Assembly: GCF_001027925.1 (NCBI RefSeq)
Contig: NZ_LECT01000015.1
Span: 186,001 to 250,000 of the forward strand
Reading direction: 5' to 3'
Origin: Rhodopirellula islandica
Lineage (GTDB): Bacteria; Planctomycetota; Planctomycetia; Pirellulales; Pirellulaceae
DNA length: 64,000 nt
In this document: one piece after another, positions 26,966 to 36,332 of the stretch
Layout of the letters: each line of letters begins with the position of its first letter
Position numbering within the stretch: position 1 is the first letter of the stretch
Translations under genes and position numbers: made by a program
Notes under the pieces: generated by a model
Database searches by the model: none
The model's input: only the letters and a program-made list of their open reading frames with translations
What the model was told of the DNA's origin: nothing

Positions 26966-28021
26966 TCATTTTTTGGCGACCAAGCTGACGCCGACAATCG
27001 CGATCGCCATGCCGGCGAAGTGCTGCCAGGAAGATGGCTCCTCGAGAACCATGACCGCCAATAACATCGTTAGCACAGGGCCGACCGAACCGATGACGGT
27101 GGTTCGGGTCGCTCCGATCTGCAAGATTGCCTCGTTGATCATGAAGCTTGGGATCACGGTGCAAACAAAGGCAAGCACCAATCCATACACGTAGACAATT
27201 GGCTGGGCATCAAAAAAATCGCTGAACGAATGCGTGCAGAGAAAATGAATCACGACGAAAAACGTCGATCCAATCATCGCCAGGCTGGTGAATTCTCGAC
27301 TGCCAATCTTCTGCATCACCGGTTTGGCGAACAACACGTACAGTGAATAACTCAGCGCCGCACCAAACACCAAGCACACCCCCCAACCTGTATTGGCGTG
27401 AGGTGTGAACGAACGCTCCTGGCCATACATCAACCACACGCCCAGGTACGACAACCCGATCGCCGCCAGAATCTTTCCGTTGACTTGCTCGCCAAGAAAC
27501 ATCCATGCCAAAGCCGCGACCATGGCCGGGTAGGTGAACAACGTCAGCCGTTCTAACTGGGCTGAAATGAATTCCAACCCCGACAAATCCAAGTACGACG
27601 CGAGGTAGTAGCCCAAAAAACCAAGCAACAATGACCGAATCACAATCGAAACGGGAAGGGCGGGCGAAGCAGATTCGGCGTCTGCCGATGATCTCCTCCT
27701 CAAGAGCGTGGCGAACACGACCACATAAAAGGGAACGGCCAACACCATGCGAATGGCCAACAAGAGTGTTGCGTCAGCCCCCGCGGCAAACGCCAACTTG
27801 ATGAAGATCGACTTCAGTGCAAACAGAAATGTCCCCACGATGGCCAACATCACTCCCCATGAAAATCGCACGGGGACCCAATCGGAGGTGGGTGTCAAAT
27901 CAGCGGCGGTGGTTTCCGTGGTCACGGAAGGACTCAATTGAACGAACTGCGGGCGGAGTGGCGTCAGAGTCGCAACGCGACAAAGAAGTCGCAACCCGTC
28001 CACATTCCACAGACGTGACAC
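26966..28021 (-). CDS. EamA/DMT-family transporter
   Basis: Up to 351 residues with ten transmembrane helices in two EamA repeats. The first repeat begins 'RFSWGVMLAIVGTFLFALKSIFIKLAF', the second 'GWGVCLVFGAALSYSLYVLFAKPVM', and it ends with the typical 'LLAVMVLEEPSSWQHFAGMAIAIVGVSLVAKK'. It is a drug/metabolite exporter of the inner membrane; substrate unknown. The start may be GTG 28021 or GTG 27925, since the first ~45 residues are non-hydrophobic. Confidence 0.92.
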   Translation of the reverse strand: MSRLWNVDGLRLLCRVATLTPLRPQFVQLSPSVTTETTAADLTPTSDWVPVRFSWGVMLAIVGTFLFALKSIFIKLAFAAGADATLLLAIRMVLAVPFYVVVFATLLRRRSSADAESASPALPVSIVIRSLLLGFLGYYLASYLDLSGLEFISAQLERLTLFTYPAMVAALAWMFLGEQVNGKILAAIGLSYLGVWLMYGQERSFTPHANTGWGVCLVFGAALSYSLYVLFAKPVMQKIGSREFTSLAMIGSTFFVVIHFLCTHSFSDFFDAQPIVYVYGLVLAFVCTVIPSFMINEAILQIGATRTTVIGSVGPVLTMLLAVMVLEEPSSWQHFAGMAIAIVGVSLVAKK

Positions 28022-28092
28022 CCCGTTGGATTTTTCGGTTCACTCAAAGCAAGCTGCTCGGCCCGGCTTCGCTTTGACTCCCAAGCCGTCCA

Positions 28093-28983
28093 CTAAACCG
28101 GTGGTTGATCGCTGTCGTACGGCACTGAATTGCCGTGCAACTCAGCCAACGCGTTGGCAGCGGCACGCTGCTCGGCGTCTTTTTTGTTGTTGCCCCACGC
28201 GGGAGCGAAACTGCGATCGTCCACCATCGCGCCCATCAAGAACATCTTGCGATGGTCCGGTCCCGTCTCGCGAATCAGTCTGTAGACAGGCGTCGCGGAC
28301 AATTCCCGCTGAGCGTATTGCTGCAAAACAGATTTGTGATTCCCGGACCCTTGCGTGTCAACGGCCAAGTTGACTTCATCGGCCAACCAATCCTTCAATC
28401 GGTTGCGCACGATCTCAGGCCCACCATCAATGTACAAGGCTGCAATGACAGCCTCGAAGACGTCGCTAACCAGTGACTTGGGGTAGCTTCGATTTCGGGT
28501 CACACCACGGCCAACGATCAGGCATTGATCCAGCCCAAGTTTGCAGGCGGCTTTGCCACACGAACGACGACTGACGACAGCGGATTTAATCTTCGTCAAA
28601 TCGCCTTCGCTGTATTCGGGGTATTCGTTGAACAACCATTCGCAAACGGTCAGCCCGAGAACCGAGTCACCGAGAAACTCCAGACGCTCATTGCTGGCCA
28701 ATCGATTGGATGCCCCAGAAGCGTGGGTCAAAGCCGACCGCAGCAGATCCAGGTCTTGAAAGTCGTAGCCCAGAATCTCCTGGCAACGCTGAATCTTTGC
28801 GAAGGCATCGGCGTACGGTTCGTCGTCAGAAGCGTCCACCAATCGAATGGCCTGATCCTCAGCTTCATCCGAGGAGGGAGAGAACTCGTTGGAGTTCGCC
28901 AGTTTCGTTTCCAACGCCGATGGCGACAGCGATTCTCGTGATGGATCACGAGAAGATTTCGGTGACGAGGGTGACACGCGCAA
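28093..28983 (-). CDS. rnc: Ribonuclease III
   Basis: 296 residues. RNase III cleaves double-stranded RNA in rRNA and mRNA processing. The catalytic domain holds the signature NERLEFLGD at 98-106, and the second acidic pair is Asp174 and Glu177 (SDVFEAVIAALYID). A dsRNA-binding domain covers about 214-285 (NHKSVLQQYAQRELSATPVY...KKDAEQRAAANALAEL). The first ~65 residues are an acidic, Ser-rich extension absent from most homologues. The start is probably GTG 28977, with GAGG upstream; the TTG at 28983 is the outer limit. Confidence 0.95.
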   Translation of the reverse strand: MRVSPSSPKSSRDPSRESLSPSALETKLANSNEFSPSSDEAEDQAIRLVDASDDEPYADAFAKIQRCQEILGYDFQDLDLLRSALTHASGASNRLASNERLEFLGDSVLGLTVCEWLFNEYPEYSEGDLTKIKSAVVSRRSCGKAACKLGLDQCLIVGRGVTRNRSYPKSLVSDVFEAVIAALYIDGGPEIVRNRLKDWLADEVNLAVDTQGSGNHKSVLQQYAQRELSATPVYRLIRETGPDHRKMFLMGAMVDDRSFAPAWGNNKKDAEQRAAANALAELHGNSVPYDSDQPPV

Positions 28984-29323
28984 GGAGACCTCAGAGAGTG
29001 GGATGGGGAAGAAACGACAGGAGTGTCAAATCTTCAGTCCCGCGCCGGTGACCGAAACAAGAGGTTGTCTCGGCCACCGGTGAGCGACTGGTGGGAGGGA
29101 ATGATCGCCAATGCAGCAATCGCATCTCCCTCTTCCAAACGCAAATTCTATCTGGGAAACGGGTGTTTTGGCAACGAGAATGCAGGTTTGCTTCGAACTA
29201 AGTTTCAATCTGGCACAGCAAGTCGACTGGACCGACCGAACAAACAGCCGACTTCAACAGGTATAACGAGGTGCACCCCACACCTTCTCGCGAAACGATC
29301 TCTGTCACTACCTCTGGAAGCAA
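28984..29323. other. Intergenic region between divergent genes, no gene seen
   Basis: 340 bases that should contain the promoters of rnc and of the M28 peptidase gene. No other structure recognised. Confidence 0.4.
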
Positions 29324-31549
29324 ATGATGACGCGAAGGCACACGATTGGCACGCCTGGGAACCGAGCCTCGCTCGCTTTTTACCGCTTGGGAATCGCCCT
29401 GCTCGGGTTTGGAATGGCGATGCATTCCCTCAACGCAGAAGAGTTGACGCCAAAATCCGTCGCGAAATCAGAGGGCACCCGCTCTCCGGCGGCGTCAGCC
29501 GAATCACTGGCAAAGGACCTGAGGTACCTGACCAGCGAAGAACTGGCCGGGCGCAGCGCGGTGGGCCCCGAGATCCTGAAAGCGGCGGATTACATTGCCG
29601 AACGATATCGCGAAATCGGATTGGAAACGCGCCTGTACGGCGATTCCCCGATGCAACCGGTGGAGATGGCCACGGGATCGCAACCGACTTCGTCGGCTGA
29701 CAATCGCCTCCGCTGGTCGTCCCCCGGGACGGAACCGACCGCGATCGAACTGGAAAACCAATTCATGCCGCTGGCAATTGGCACCACCCAAGGCGACGTC
29801 GAAGCCCACATTGTTTGGGTGGGATACGGCATCCGCGCAGCAGATCTGGGATACGACGATTACGCGGCTTTCCAACTGGCCAGCGGCGAGCAACCCTCCG
29901 AGAAAAACGGTTCCGTCGAAGGCAAAATTGTGATGATGCTTCGCAAAGAGCCTGGTTTCGCGGACCCAAACAGCCCCTTCGATGGCGTGAAGAACACCCG
30001 CCATGCCTTCTTTGACACCAAAGTTTCAACCGCGATCGACCAGGGCGCCGTGGGCGTGCTGCTCGTCAACGATCCGGTGAGCACAGAACGCATGGTGCAA
30101 GCGATCCACCAACGCTATCGAGCCGAAGAAAAACGTCTCCAAGCGTTAACGACTCAGCTCAACGCGTTGCCTGCCGAAGCCACCAATCTGCGAACGGCAT
30201 TGACCAAGCAACTTGATCGAGTCAACGAGATGCTGGGCAATCGTGAACAGGAAGTGGCGCAAGCCAAGTGGGGAATGCTCGGTGTCGCCGAAGCCGGGAT
30301 GCGGCCTCTCCAGGGCAACGAAAAGGTCACCGACCCGCAGACGGGCAAGTCATCTCGCCGTCCCGCCATCCCCGTCGCGTCGATTTCGAGGGAAGCCGCC
30401 GATCACTTGCTGAAGCAAATGGCTTCCCTGCCATCGACGAACGAGGACGACGACTCGCGAGCCTTGTTTGCGAAGGGTCTGACCGCGGTCGAAGAGGCCA
30501 TTGACGCGGACTACAAGCCGAAAGTGATTGCATCCACCGGACTGCGTGGTCGTCTCCAGGTGGGACTGACGAAAGCAACCGCGACCAGCCCCAACGTGTT
30601 GGGTGTGCTGGAAGGCAAAGGCAAGCTGGCCGATGAAACCATCGTGATCGGGGCTCACTACGATCACGTTGGAATGGGCGGCATGGGTTCGCTTGCCCCT
30701 GGAACGATCGAGATCCACAACGGGGCTGATGACAACGCCTCAGGCACCTCGACGATGCTGGCCGTCGCTGAACGTGTCGTGGATGAACTGAACCGGACGA
30801 CCGATCACCGACGAATCGTGTTCATCGCCTTCACCGGCGAAGAACGTGGATTGCTGGGCAGCAAGCACTACTGTTCCCAGCCTCGATTCCCGATTTCGAA
30901 CACGGTCGCGATGCTGAACATGGACATGGTCGGCCGACTTCGCGACAACGAACTGACCATCTACGGGACCGGAACAGCCACGGGCTTCGAATCACTGGTC
31001 CTGGGCCTGAACAAAGGCATGCAGCAAACCTCGCGACCGTTCAAACTCAACCTCGTTTCAACCGGATATGGGCCCAGCGATCACGCCTCGTTTTACGAAG
31101 CTGGCGTCCCTGTTCTGTTCTTCTTCACCGGATTGCACAGTGACTATCACCGTCCAAGTGATGATTTTGAGAAACTTAACCTGGACGGGATGACCCGCAT
31201 AACCGATATCGTTTCTCAGGCCGCCAATCGTGTCGCCACGATGGACGAGCGCCCTCCGTACACGCAGACCAACAAAGACTTTCAGATTCGGCATCAGATG
31301 AAAGTGGTTCTGGGCATCCAAATGGATCCCAATTCCAACCAAGTCGCCGGAGTGATGGATCCCAGTGCTGCAAAGGAAGGTGGCGTCCAAGTGGGCGATC
31401 AGTTGATCAAAGCCGGAGACCGGACCATTCAAACTGTCAACGATCTGCGGGAAGAACTTCGACCGAAGTCACCCGGAGACTCGCTGCGACTGACAATCCA
31501 GCGTGATGAAGAAGAGATGGAATTGATGGTGCGACTTCGGGCAAGATGA
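29324..31549 (+). CDS. Secreted M28-family metallopeptidase with PA and PDZ domains
   Basis: 741 residues. It has a signal peptide ending about residue 37 (AMHSLNAEE). A PA-like domain (~110-400) is interrupted by a helical insert. The M28 zinc aminopeptidase domain (~400-620) has GAHYDHVGMGG near 443, NGADDNASGT near 466, TGEERGLLGSKHY near 503, NMDMVGRL near 531 and LHSDYHRPSDD near 604, which supply the two zinc sites and the catalytic Glu. A C-terminal PDZ domain (~650-738) contains 'KEGGVQVGDQLIKAGDRTIQTV'. It likely trims peptides in the periplasm or outside. ATG-ATG at 29324/29327. Confidence 0.95.
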   Translation: MMTRRHTIGTPGNRASLAFYRLGIALLGFGMAMHSLNAEELTPKSVAKSEGTRSPAASAESLAKDLRYLTSEELAGRSAVGPEILKAADYIAERYREIGLETRLYGDSPMQPVEMATGSQPTSSADNRLRWSSPGTEPTAIELENQFMPLAIGTTQGDVEAHIVWVGYGIRAADLGYDDYAAFQLASGEQPSEKNGSVEGKIVMMLRKEPGFADPNSPFDGVKNTRHAFFDTKVSTAIDQGAVGVLLVNDPVSTERMVQAIHQRYRAEEKRLQALTTQLNALPAEATNLRTALTKQLDRVNEMLGNREQEVAQAKWGMLGVAEAGMRPLQGNEKVTDPQTGKSSRRPAIPVASISREAADHLLKQMASLPSTNEDDDSRALFAKGLTAVEEAIDADYKPKVIASTGLRGRLQVGLTKATATSPNVLGVLEGKGKLADETIVIGAHYDHVGMGGMGSLAPGTIEIHNGADDNASGTSTMLAVAERVVDELNRTTDHRRIVFIAFTGEERGLLGSKHYCSQPRFPISNTVAMLNMDMVGRLRDNELTIYGTGTATGFESLVLGLNKGMQQTSRPFKLNLVSTGYGPSDHASFYEAGVPVLFFFTGLHSDYHRPSDDFEKLNLDGMTRITDIVSQAANRVATMDERPPYTQTNKDFQIRHQMKVVLGIQMDPNSNQVAGVMDPSAAKEGGVQVGDQLIKAGDRTIQTVNDLREELRPKSPGDSLRLTIQRDEEEMELMVRLRAR

Positions 31550-31730
31550 ACAAGATAAAACGCCAAGAAAAATGCTAAACTGCTGTGCAAACCGCCCCGA
31601 TCCGCCTTGAAGCGGTTGGAACGGATTGACACAATGACCGGCAGCAATGCTTGATTTCGGTGAGGAAACCGGAGCCAATCAAGCGGGCATGAATCAGACA
31701 ATCGCATTCACCACGCAAGGAGTAGCGGAC

Positions 31731-32342
31731 GTGCGAACCATCGTTCTTTCGGCCATCGCCATGGCCATGACCACCGTCAGCGTATTGGCACCGACTTCGG
31801 CATCCGCCCAAGACGCAGGCCATCGCATCGCCGTTGTGGATGTCGCGTACATCTTCAAAAACAACGAAGGTATCAAACAGCAAGTCAAGGCGGTGGAGGA
31901 CAATTTGAAGTCCTTCGACACCGAACTGACAGCGAAACGAGAAGAGTTGAAGGCAGCGGCTGAAAAGCTGAAAACCTTCCAACCCAACTCCCCTGAGTAC
32001 ACCGCTCAAGAAGAACGCGTCGCATCCATGGAATCCAAACTTCGTTTGGACATGGCTCGCAAACGCAAAGAGCTCGCCGACCGCGAAGCCAAGATCTACT
32101 ACGACAACTACAAACTCATCACTTCCGGCGTTCAAGCGATCGCCGAGTACCACAAAATCAACTTGGTTTTGCGTTACAACAGCGAAGACATGGACCTGGC
32201 ACAAGGCGAGTCGGTCATCCGTGGCGTGATGCGAAACATCGTCTATCACGACGAGCAACTGGACATGACCGGTGCGGTCATGAGCTACCTCGACAAGAAA
32301 CTGTTGGCTGTCAAGCCTGGCGGAACGCCAAACCGCCAGTGA
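31731..32342 (+). CDS. OmpH/Skp-family periplasmic chaperone
   Basis: 203 residues from GTG 31731, which has AAGGAG nine bases upstream and starts a signal peptide (MRTIVLSAIAMAMTTVSVLAPTSASAQ). The mature part begins 'HRIAVVDVAYIFKNNEGIKQQV', the OmpH signature, followed by a long coiled coil (~50-140) forming the tentacle of Skp. Skp-like proteins carry unfolded outer-membrane proteins across the periplasm. It precedes lpxC and lpxA, as in many Gram-negative envelope operons. An in-frame ATG at 31689 would lengthen it without benefit. Confidence 0.92.
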   Translation: MRTIVLSAIAMAMTTVSVLAPTSASAQDAGHRIAVVDVAYIFKNNEGIKQQVKAVEDNLKSFDTELTAKREELKAAAEKLKTFQPNSPEYTAQEERVASMESKLRLDMARKRKELADREAKIYYDNYKLITSGVQAIAEYHKINLVLRYNSEDMDLAQGESVIRGVMRNIVYHDEQLDMTGAVMSYLDKKLLAVKPGGTPNRQ

Positions 32343-32505
32343 TCCAGTCGCCCTGACTGACAATTTGAAAGGTGGCTCGAGCATCGCTTGAGCCACCGAC
32401 CGAGCGCCACAAGGATTCGTGACGCTCTCCAAGAATACCAATGGGGCACATCGTCACTCCGTTGATGACAATCAGGCTTCGCTCGCGTGCAAGGAGGCTC
32501 GCAGC

Positions 32506-33414
32506 GTGATGGGGATTCGCAACGAACACACTATCGCCTCGAACTGTGCGATCAGCGGCCGCGGCTACTGGAGCGGCAAGGACGTCCGCGTCACCTGCTG
32601 CCCCGCGCCTGCCGGAACCGGAATCGTTCTCGTGCGATCCGATTTGCCTGGCGAACCCGAATGCCCTGCGAACACTCACTTCGCCACGGGCGTTTCGTTC
32701 CGAACCAACCTTGCCAACGGTCCGGCCAAATTTGAAATGGTCGAGCACCTGCTGGCCGCCTTCGCAGGCCTGGAAATCGACAACTGCCGTGTCGAAATCA
32801 GCTCCGAGGAACTCCCTGGGTTAGACGGAAGCTCCCTGCCCTACGTCGAGGCGTTGCAAGAAGCAGGCCTGGTCATCCAAGCCGCCGCTTCCCAACCCCT
32901 GATCATTCGCGACTCATTCCGCACAGAACACGGTGGCGGGTACATCGACGTTTCGCCCACCACGCAAGGCGAAGCCGCTTACGAATACCACCTGGACTAC
33001 GGCCCCGACAGTGCCATTCGGGAGCAATCCTTCCGCTGCGTTCCCACACCGCACACGTTCGCAAGACAAGTCGCCTCCGCACGCACGTTCGTGACTGCCG
33101 ATCAAGCCTTGCAACTCCGCCAGTCCGGCGTCGCCTCCCACGTCACCCACCAAGACCTCTTGGTGATCAGCGACGAAGGACCGGTCGACAACGAATATCG
33201 ATTCCGCAACGAGTGCGCTCGGCACAAAACGCTGGACTTGATCGGTGACCTTTCCTTGGCGGGCGTCACTTTGATAGGACAGTTTTCTTCCGTCCGAGGT
33301 GGGCACCAACTCAACGGCATGGTTGCCGTTCGCTTGGCTGAACTTGCTCAGCAACAACAACGGAATCAACGTGCCAATCAAACCATTGGCCTGCAGCAAC
33401 GGCGAGCCGCATGA
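32506..33414 (+). CDS. lpxC: UDP-3-O-acyl-N-acetylglucosamine deacetylase (LpxC)
   Basis: 302 residues from GTG 32506, which lies eight bases after a strong AAGGAGG; longer in-frame starts lack a ribosome site. LpxC removes the N-acetyl group in the committed step of lipid A synthesis. The zinc and catalytic residues are Glu80-His81 (MVEHLLAAFAGLEIDN), His240-Lys241-x2-Asp244 (ARHKTLDLIGDLSL) and His267 (GGHQLNG). All correspond to the E. coli set (E78/H79, H238/K239/D242, H265). Its presence supports an LPS-bearing outer membrane. It is followed after 73 bases by lpxA. Confidence 0.96.
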   Translation: MMGIRNEHTIASNCAISGRGYWSGKDVRVTCCPAPAGTGIVLVRSDLPGEPECPANTHFATGVSFRTNLANGPAKFEMVEHLLAAFAGLEIDNCRVEISSEELPGLDGSSLPYVEALQEAGLVIQAAASQPLIIRDSFRTEHGGGYIDVSPTTQGEAAYEYHLDYGPDSAIREQSFRCVPTPHTFARQVASARTFVTADQALQLRQSGVASHVTHQDLLVISDEGPVDNEYRFRNECARHKTLDLIGDLSLAGVTLIGQFSSVRGGHQLNGMVAVRLAELAQQQQRNQRANQTIGLQQRRAA

Positions 33415-33487
33415 TAGATCAACTCGGAACTTTGACTCACTTCCCTCTCGCAACTCAACCTCAGAACAACGCACCAAGGATCCAACT

Positions 33488-34297
33488 ATGAGTGCTAGTA
33501 TCGCTCAAACCGCCGTGGTCGATCCTCGTGCGCAAATTGGCGAAGGTGTCCAAATTGGACACTTCTGTGTCATTGGCCCCAATGTCAAGTTGGGCGACCG
33601 CACACGAGTGGGAGATCATGTGACCCTTGATGGTGTCACTTCGATCGGTTGCGACAACCAAATCTTCCCGCACGTTTCGATCGGCACCAACCCGCAAGAC
33701 GTCAGCTATCGGAACACGCCCACGCGTGTGGAGATCGGCGACGGCAACGTCTTCCGCGAACAAGTCACGATCAACCGCGCCAGCGAAAAAGAAGACGGTG
33801 TGACTCGCGTCGGCGATCACAACTACCTGATGACCGGCACCCACATTGCGCACGATTGCAACATCGGTTCGCGAATCGTGCTGGCGAACAACTGCATGAT
33901 TGGCGGTCACGCCCACATCGCTGACGACGTCACCATTGCAGGCGGAGCCGGCGTGCATCAATTCGTTTCGATCGGAACGCTCAGCTTTGTCGGTGCGATG
34001 ACTCGCATCCTTCAAGACGTGCCTCCCTTTGTCATCGTCGATGGAGCTGACGCTCGTCCTCGCTGCATCAACACAGTGGGACTGAAACGCCATGACTACA
34101 CGGAAGATGACATTACTGTGTTGACACAGGCTTTTCGTTTGCTGTATCGGAAACGTATCGGCGTGGAACCCGCTCGCGATGAATTGTTTGCGACAGGTCC
34201 GATCCGCCCCGTGTTGCGGCACCTATTTGATTGTTTAGACAACAGTTGCCTTGGTCGTGCCGGCCGAGGCCGAGATAGAAGAAAGAAAGCAGCATGA
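33488..34297 (+). CDS. lpxA: UDP-N-acetylglucosamine acyltransferase (LpxA)
   Basis: 269 residues. It transfers a hydroxyacyl chain from ACP to UDP-GlcNAc, the first step of lipid A synthesis. A left-handed beta helix of hexapeptide repeats (residues ~1-190) precedes a C-terminal helical part. Catalytic His122 is in GTHIAHDCNIG (E. coli His125). The end of the gene overlaps the ATG of the next by four bases (ATGA), so the two are coupled. Whether it prefers UDP-GlcNAc or the 3-amino sugar cannot be read here, but see the neighbouring oxidoreductase. Confidence 0.96.
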   Translation: MSASIAQTAVVDPRAQIGEGVQIGHFCVIGPNVKLGDRTRVGDHVTLDGVTSIGCDNQIFPHVSIGTNPQDVSYRNTPTRVEIGDGNVFREQVTINRASEKEDGVTRVGDHNYLMTGTHIAHDCNIGSRIVLANNCMIGGHAHIADDVTIAGGAGVHQFVSIGTLSFVGAMTRILQDVPPFVIVDGADARPRCINTVGLKRHDYTEDDITVLTQAFRLLYRKRIGVEPARDELFATGPIRPVLRHLFDCLDNSCLGRAGRGRDRRKKAA

Positions 34298-35403
34298 ACC
34301 GGGAATTGCGAGTCGCCGTCATCGGTGCAGGTCATCTGGGCCGCATCCACGCGAAATTGATTTCACAAGTCGATGGCGCTCGCCTCGTCGCCGTCTGCGA
34401 TCCCGTCCAGGCCGCGTGCCAGGCAGTCGCCGACACGCACGGCGTTGTAGCTCACTCTGATTATCGCGATGTCATCGAAGACATCGACGCCGCCATCATC
34501 GCGGCCCCCACCGACTATCACGCCGAGATCGCCTCGACGCTGATCAAAGCGGGCAAACACCTGATGGTTGAAAAGCCACTGGCTGCTGAGTCCGACGACG
34601 CACGCCGCCTGGCATTGATGGCATCCACACGAAACGTCGTGTTGCAAGTCGGCCATGTCGAACGATTCAACCCAGCGTTCACATCGCTGGAAGACTTTGG
34701 TGTCGACGTGAAGTACGTCGAAGCCACACGGGCCTCTCGATTCCCAGGCCGCTGCTTGGACGTCGGCGTCGTGATGGACCTGATGATTCACGACTTGGAC
34801 CTCGTCCTGTCACTGACTCAGTCCGCCGTCCGATCCATTTCCGCCAGCGGAATTTCGGTTGTCAGCGACCACGAAGACATCGCGGAAGCACGCATCGAAT
34901 TCGAGTGCGGCATGGTCGCCAACCTCAAGGCTTCTCGCGTCAGCCCACTGCCTGCTCGCGACATGACTCTGTTCAGCCCCGCTGGCTTTGCACAAATCGA
35001 TTTCGGCAAGCCATCCCTGGCGACCGTTCGCGCCAGCGAAACGCTCACGACTCGACAATTCGAGCTCAACGAACAAACGGAGAACCCCCTGGGTTACGCC
35101 GACGCGTTGTTCAGCGAGCACCTGCATTGCGAAGTCAACGAACTGCAACCTCGAAACGCGATCCTGGACGAACTGCATGACTTTGTCATCAGCATCGAAA
35201 GCGGATCCTCACCGGTTGTTGACGGTTCCGCCGGGGCTCGCGCCGTGAAGGTTGCCAGCTCCATCTTGGACGCGATCGATGAACGGGCCTGGTATTCGTA
35301 CGCCGGAGCAGATGAACGGGGCCCCTTGGCGATTCCACGACGACGCTTGGACCAGCCCACCCGACGCGAAGACACAGCGACCCCAGGTCGCCGTGCGGCT
35401 TGA
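34294..35403 (+). CDS. Gfo/Idh/MocA-family oxidoreductase, coupled to lpxA
   Basis: 369 residues. The N-terminal Rossmann domain has VAVIGAGHLGRIHAK (G-x-G-x2-G) and the family EKP motif in 'LMVEKPLAAESDDARRL'. The C-terminal domain has 'HDLDLVLSL' in place of the usual catalytic His region. It likely oxidises or reduces a nucleotide sugar. Translational coupling to lpxA by a 4-base overlap suggests a lipid A role; GnnA of the UDP-GlcNAc3N pathway belongs to this family. No gnnB-like aminotransferase is next to it, so the specific function is open. Confidence 0.88.
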   Translation: MNRELRVAVIGAGHLGRIHAKLISQVDGARLVAVCDPVQAACQAVADTHGVVAHSDYRDVIEDIDAAIIAAPTDYHAEIASTLIKAGKHLMVEKPLAAESDDARRLALMASTRNVVLQVGHVERFNPAFTSLEDFGVDVKYVEATRASRFPGRCLDVGVVMDLMIHDLDLVLSLTQSAVRSISASGISVVSDHEDIAEARIEFECGMVANLKASRVSPLPARDMTLFSPAGFAQIDFGKPSLATVRASETLTTRQFELNEQTENPLGYADALFSEHLHCEVNELQPRNAILDELHDFVISIESGSSPVVDGSAGARAVKVASSILDAIDERAWYSYAGADERGPLAIPRRRLDQPTRREDTATPGRRAA

Positions 35404-35726
35404 TTTTCGCTGCCTCCCTCAGTCGAAAAGCGTAGAAATTGCCTCGTGAACCGGCTCAATCAGCGTCAAAATGTTGAAATTGGGTGGTTGAGGCAGGAAA
35501 TCTTGCTAAGGGGCCCGGTGCGGCATCCTGACGCGGCTGCGTTCCCAATTTGAACACAGTCGCGTAAAAACGCTCAAAAACCGCAAGCGAACTGCCCGAA
35601 AAGACGTTTTAATCGTTTTTCCCGGTGCAATTGCTATGGTTGACGCAAGCTGCGTGAGACCTAAACTCTGCCCAAATTGCCTCCGCGCGTGTTTGAGGCA
35701 TTTCCACCTAGTCTAGGAGAGTTTAG
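35404..35726. other. Leader region of the Cys-Pro repeat gene
   Basis: 323 bases without a gene. The last 90 hold the promoter and 5' leader of the following gene. The rest shows no recognisable structure. Confidence 0.5.
35640..35667 (+). promoter_or_regulatory. Candidate sigma70-type promoter of the Cys-Pro repeat gene
   Basis: TTGACG at 35640-35645 and TAAACT at 35662-35667 are separated by 16 bases. They match the consensus boxes at 5/6 and 4/6 positions. The predicted leader to the ATG at 35727 is about 50-55 nt. Confidence 0.45.
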
Positions 35727-36119
35727 ATGATTCGATCGATCATGGTTGTCGCCCTGTTCGCTGTTTCCAGCGTTGCCGTTGCTCCACAAGCCGAAGCTGG
35801 CTTGTTCGGATGCTTCAAAAAGAACAGCTGCTGCGAACCAGCCCCAGTTTGCTGCGAAGCACCAGCACCTGTCTGCTGCGAACCAGCTCCAGTTTGCTGC
35901 GAACCAGCACCTGCACCAGTCGTTTGCTGCGAACCAGCTCCAGCTCCAGCACCTTGCTGCGAACCTGCCCCAGCTCCTTGCTGCGAACCAGCTCCAGTTT
36001 GCTGCGAACCAGCACCTGTCTGCTGCGACCCATGTGCCAAGCCAAAATGTGGCTTGTTCGCAAAGATCAAGGCTCGTTTCGCAGCCAAAAAGTGCTGCCC
36101 AACCCCTTGCTGCAACTGA
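35727..36119 (+). CDS. Exported Cys-Pro-rich repeat protein (CCEPAP repeats)
   Basis: 130 residues, of which 25 are Cys. A signal peptide (MIRSIMVVALFAVSSVAVAPQAEA) is followed by GLFGCFKKNS. Then come nine CC doublets in the pattern CCEPAPV with spacer variants (CCEAPAPV, CCEPAPAPVV, CCEPAPAPAP). The tail, CAKPKCGLFAKIKARFAAKKCCPTPCC, is basic and has two more doublets. The DNA repeats with period about 24. AGGAG lies seven bases before the ATG and a strong terminator follows, suggesting high expression. It could be a disulfide-linked wall or spore-coat-like component, or a metal binder. No family recognised. Confidence 0.9.
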   Translation: MIRSIMVVALFAVSSVAVAPQAEAGLFGCFKKNSCCEPAPVCCEAPAPVCCEPAPVCCEPAPAPVVCCEPAPAPAPCCEPAPAPCCEPAPVCCEPAPVCCDPCAKPKCGLFAKIKARFAAKKCCPTPCCN

Positions 36120-36180
36120 ATCACCGGACATCGTTGATTCCCAACCTGATTCGGAATCGACGTTTGACCGAGAATAAGAG

Positions 36181-36213
36181 CGAGTGCTGTTCACGAACAG
36201 CGCTCGTTTTTTT
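36181..36213 (+). terminator. Rho-independent terminator
   Basis: A 12-bp stem (CGAGTGCTGTTC / GAACAGCGCTCG, one G-T pair) is followed by a run of seven T. It lies about 60 bases after the Cys-Pro repeat gene. Confidence 0.9.
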
Positions 36214-36332
36214 ATGCGCTGTCACCATTGGCAAAGAACGCGAGATACCCGACGATTCGTTTGATTGACGAGACCCGATGATGCAATTGAGTCGCGACCT
36301 CATTCTCCTATTCTCCACATTGAATTGCCCCG

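Noticed and set aside
35661-36268. Alternative frames across the Cys-Pro repeat gene (Ser/Leu-rich, Gln-rich and Trp-rich)
   Set aside because: All are period-24 shadows. Only the CCEPAP frame has a signal peptide and a correctly spaced ribosome site.
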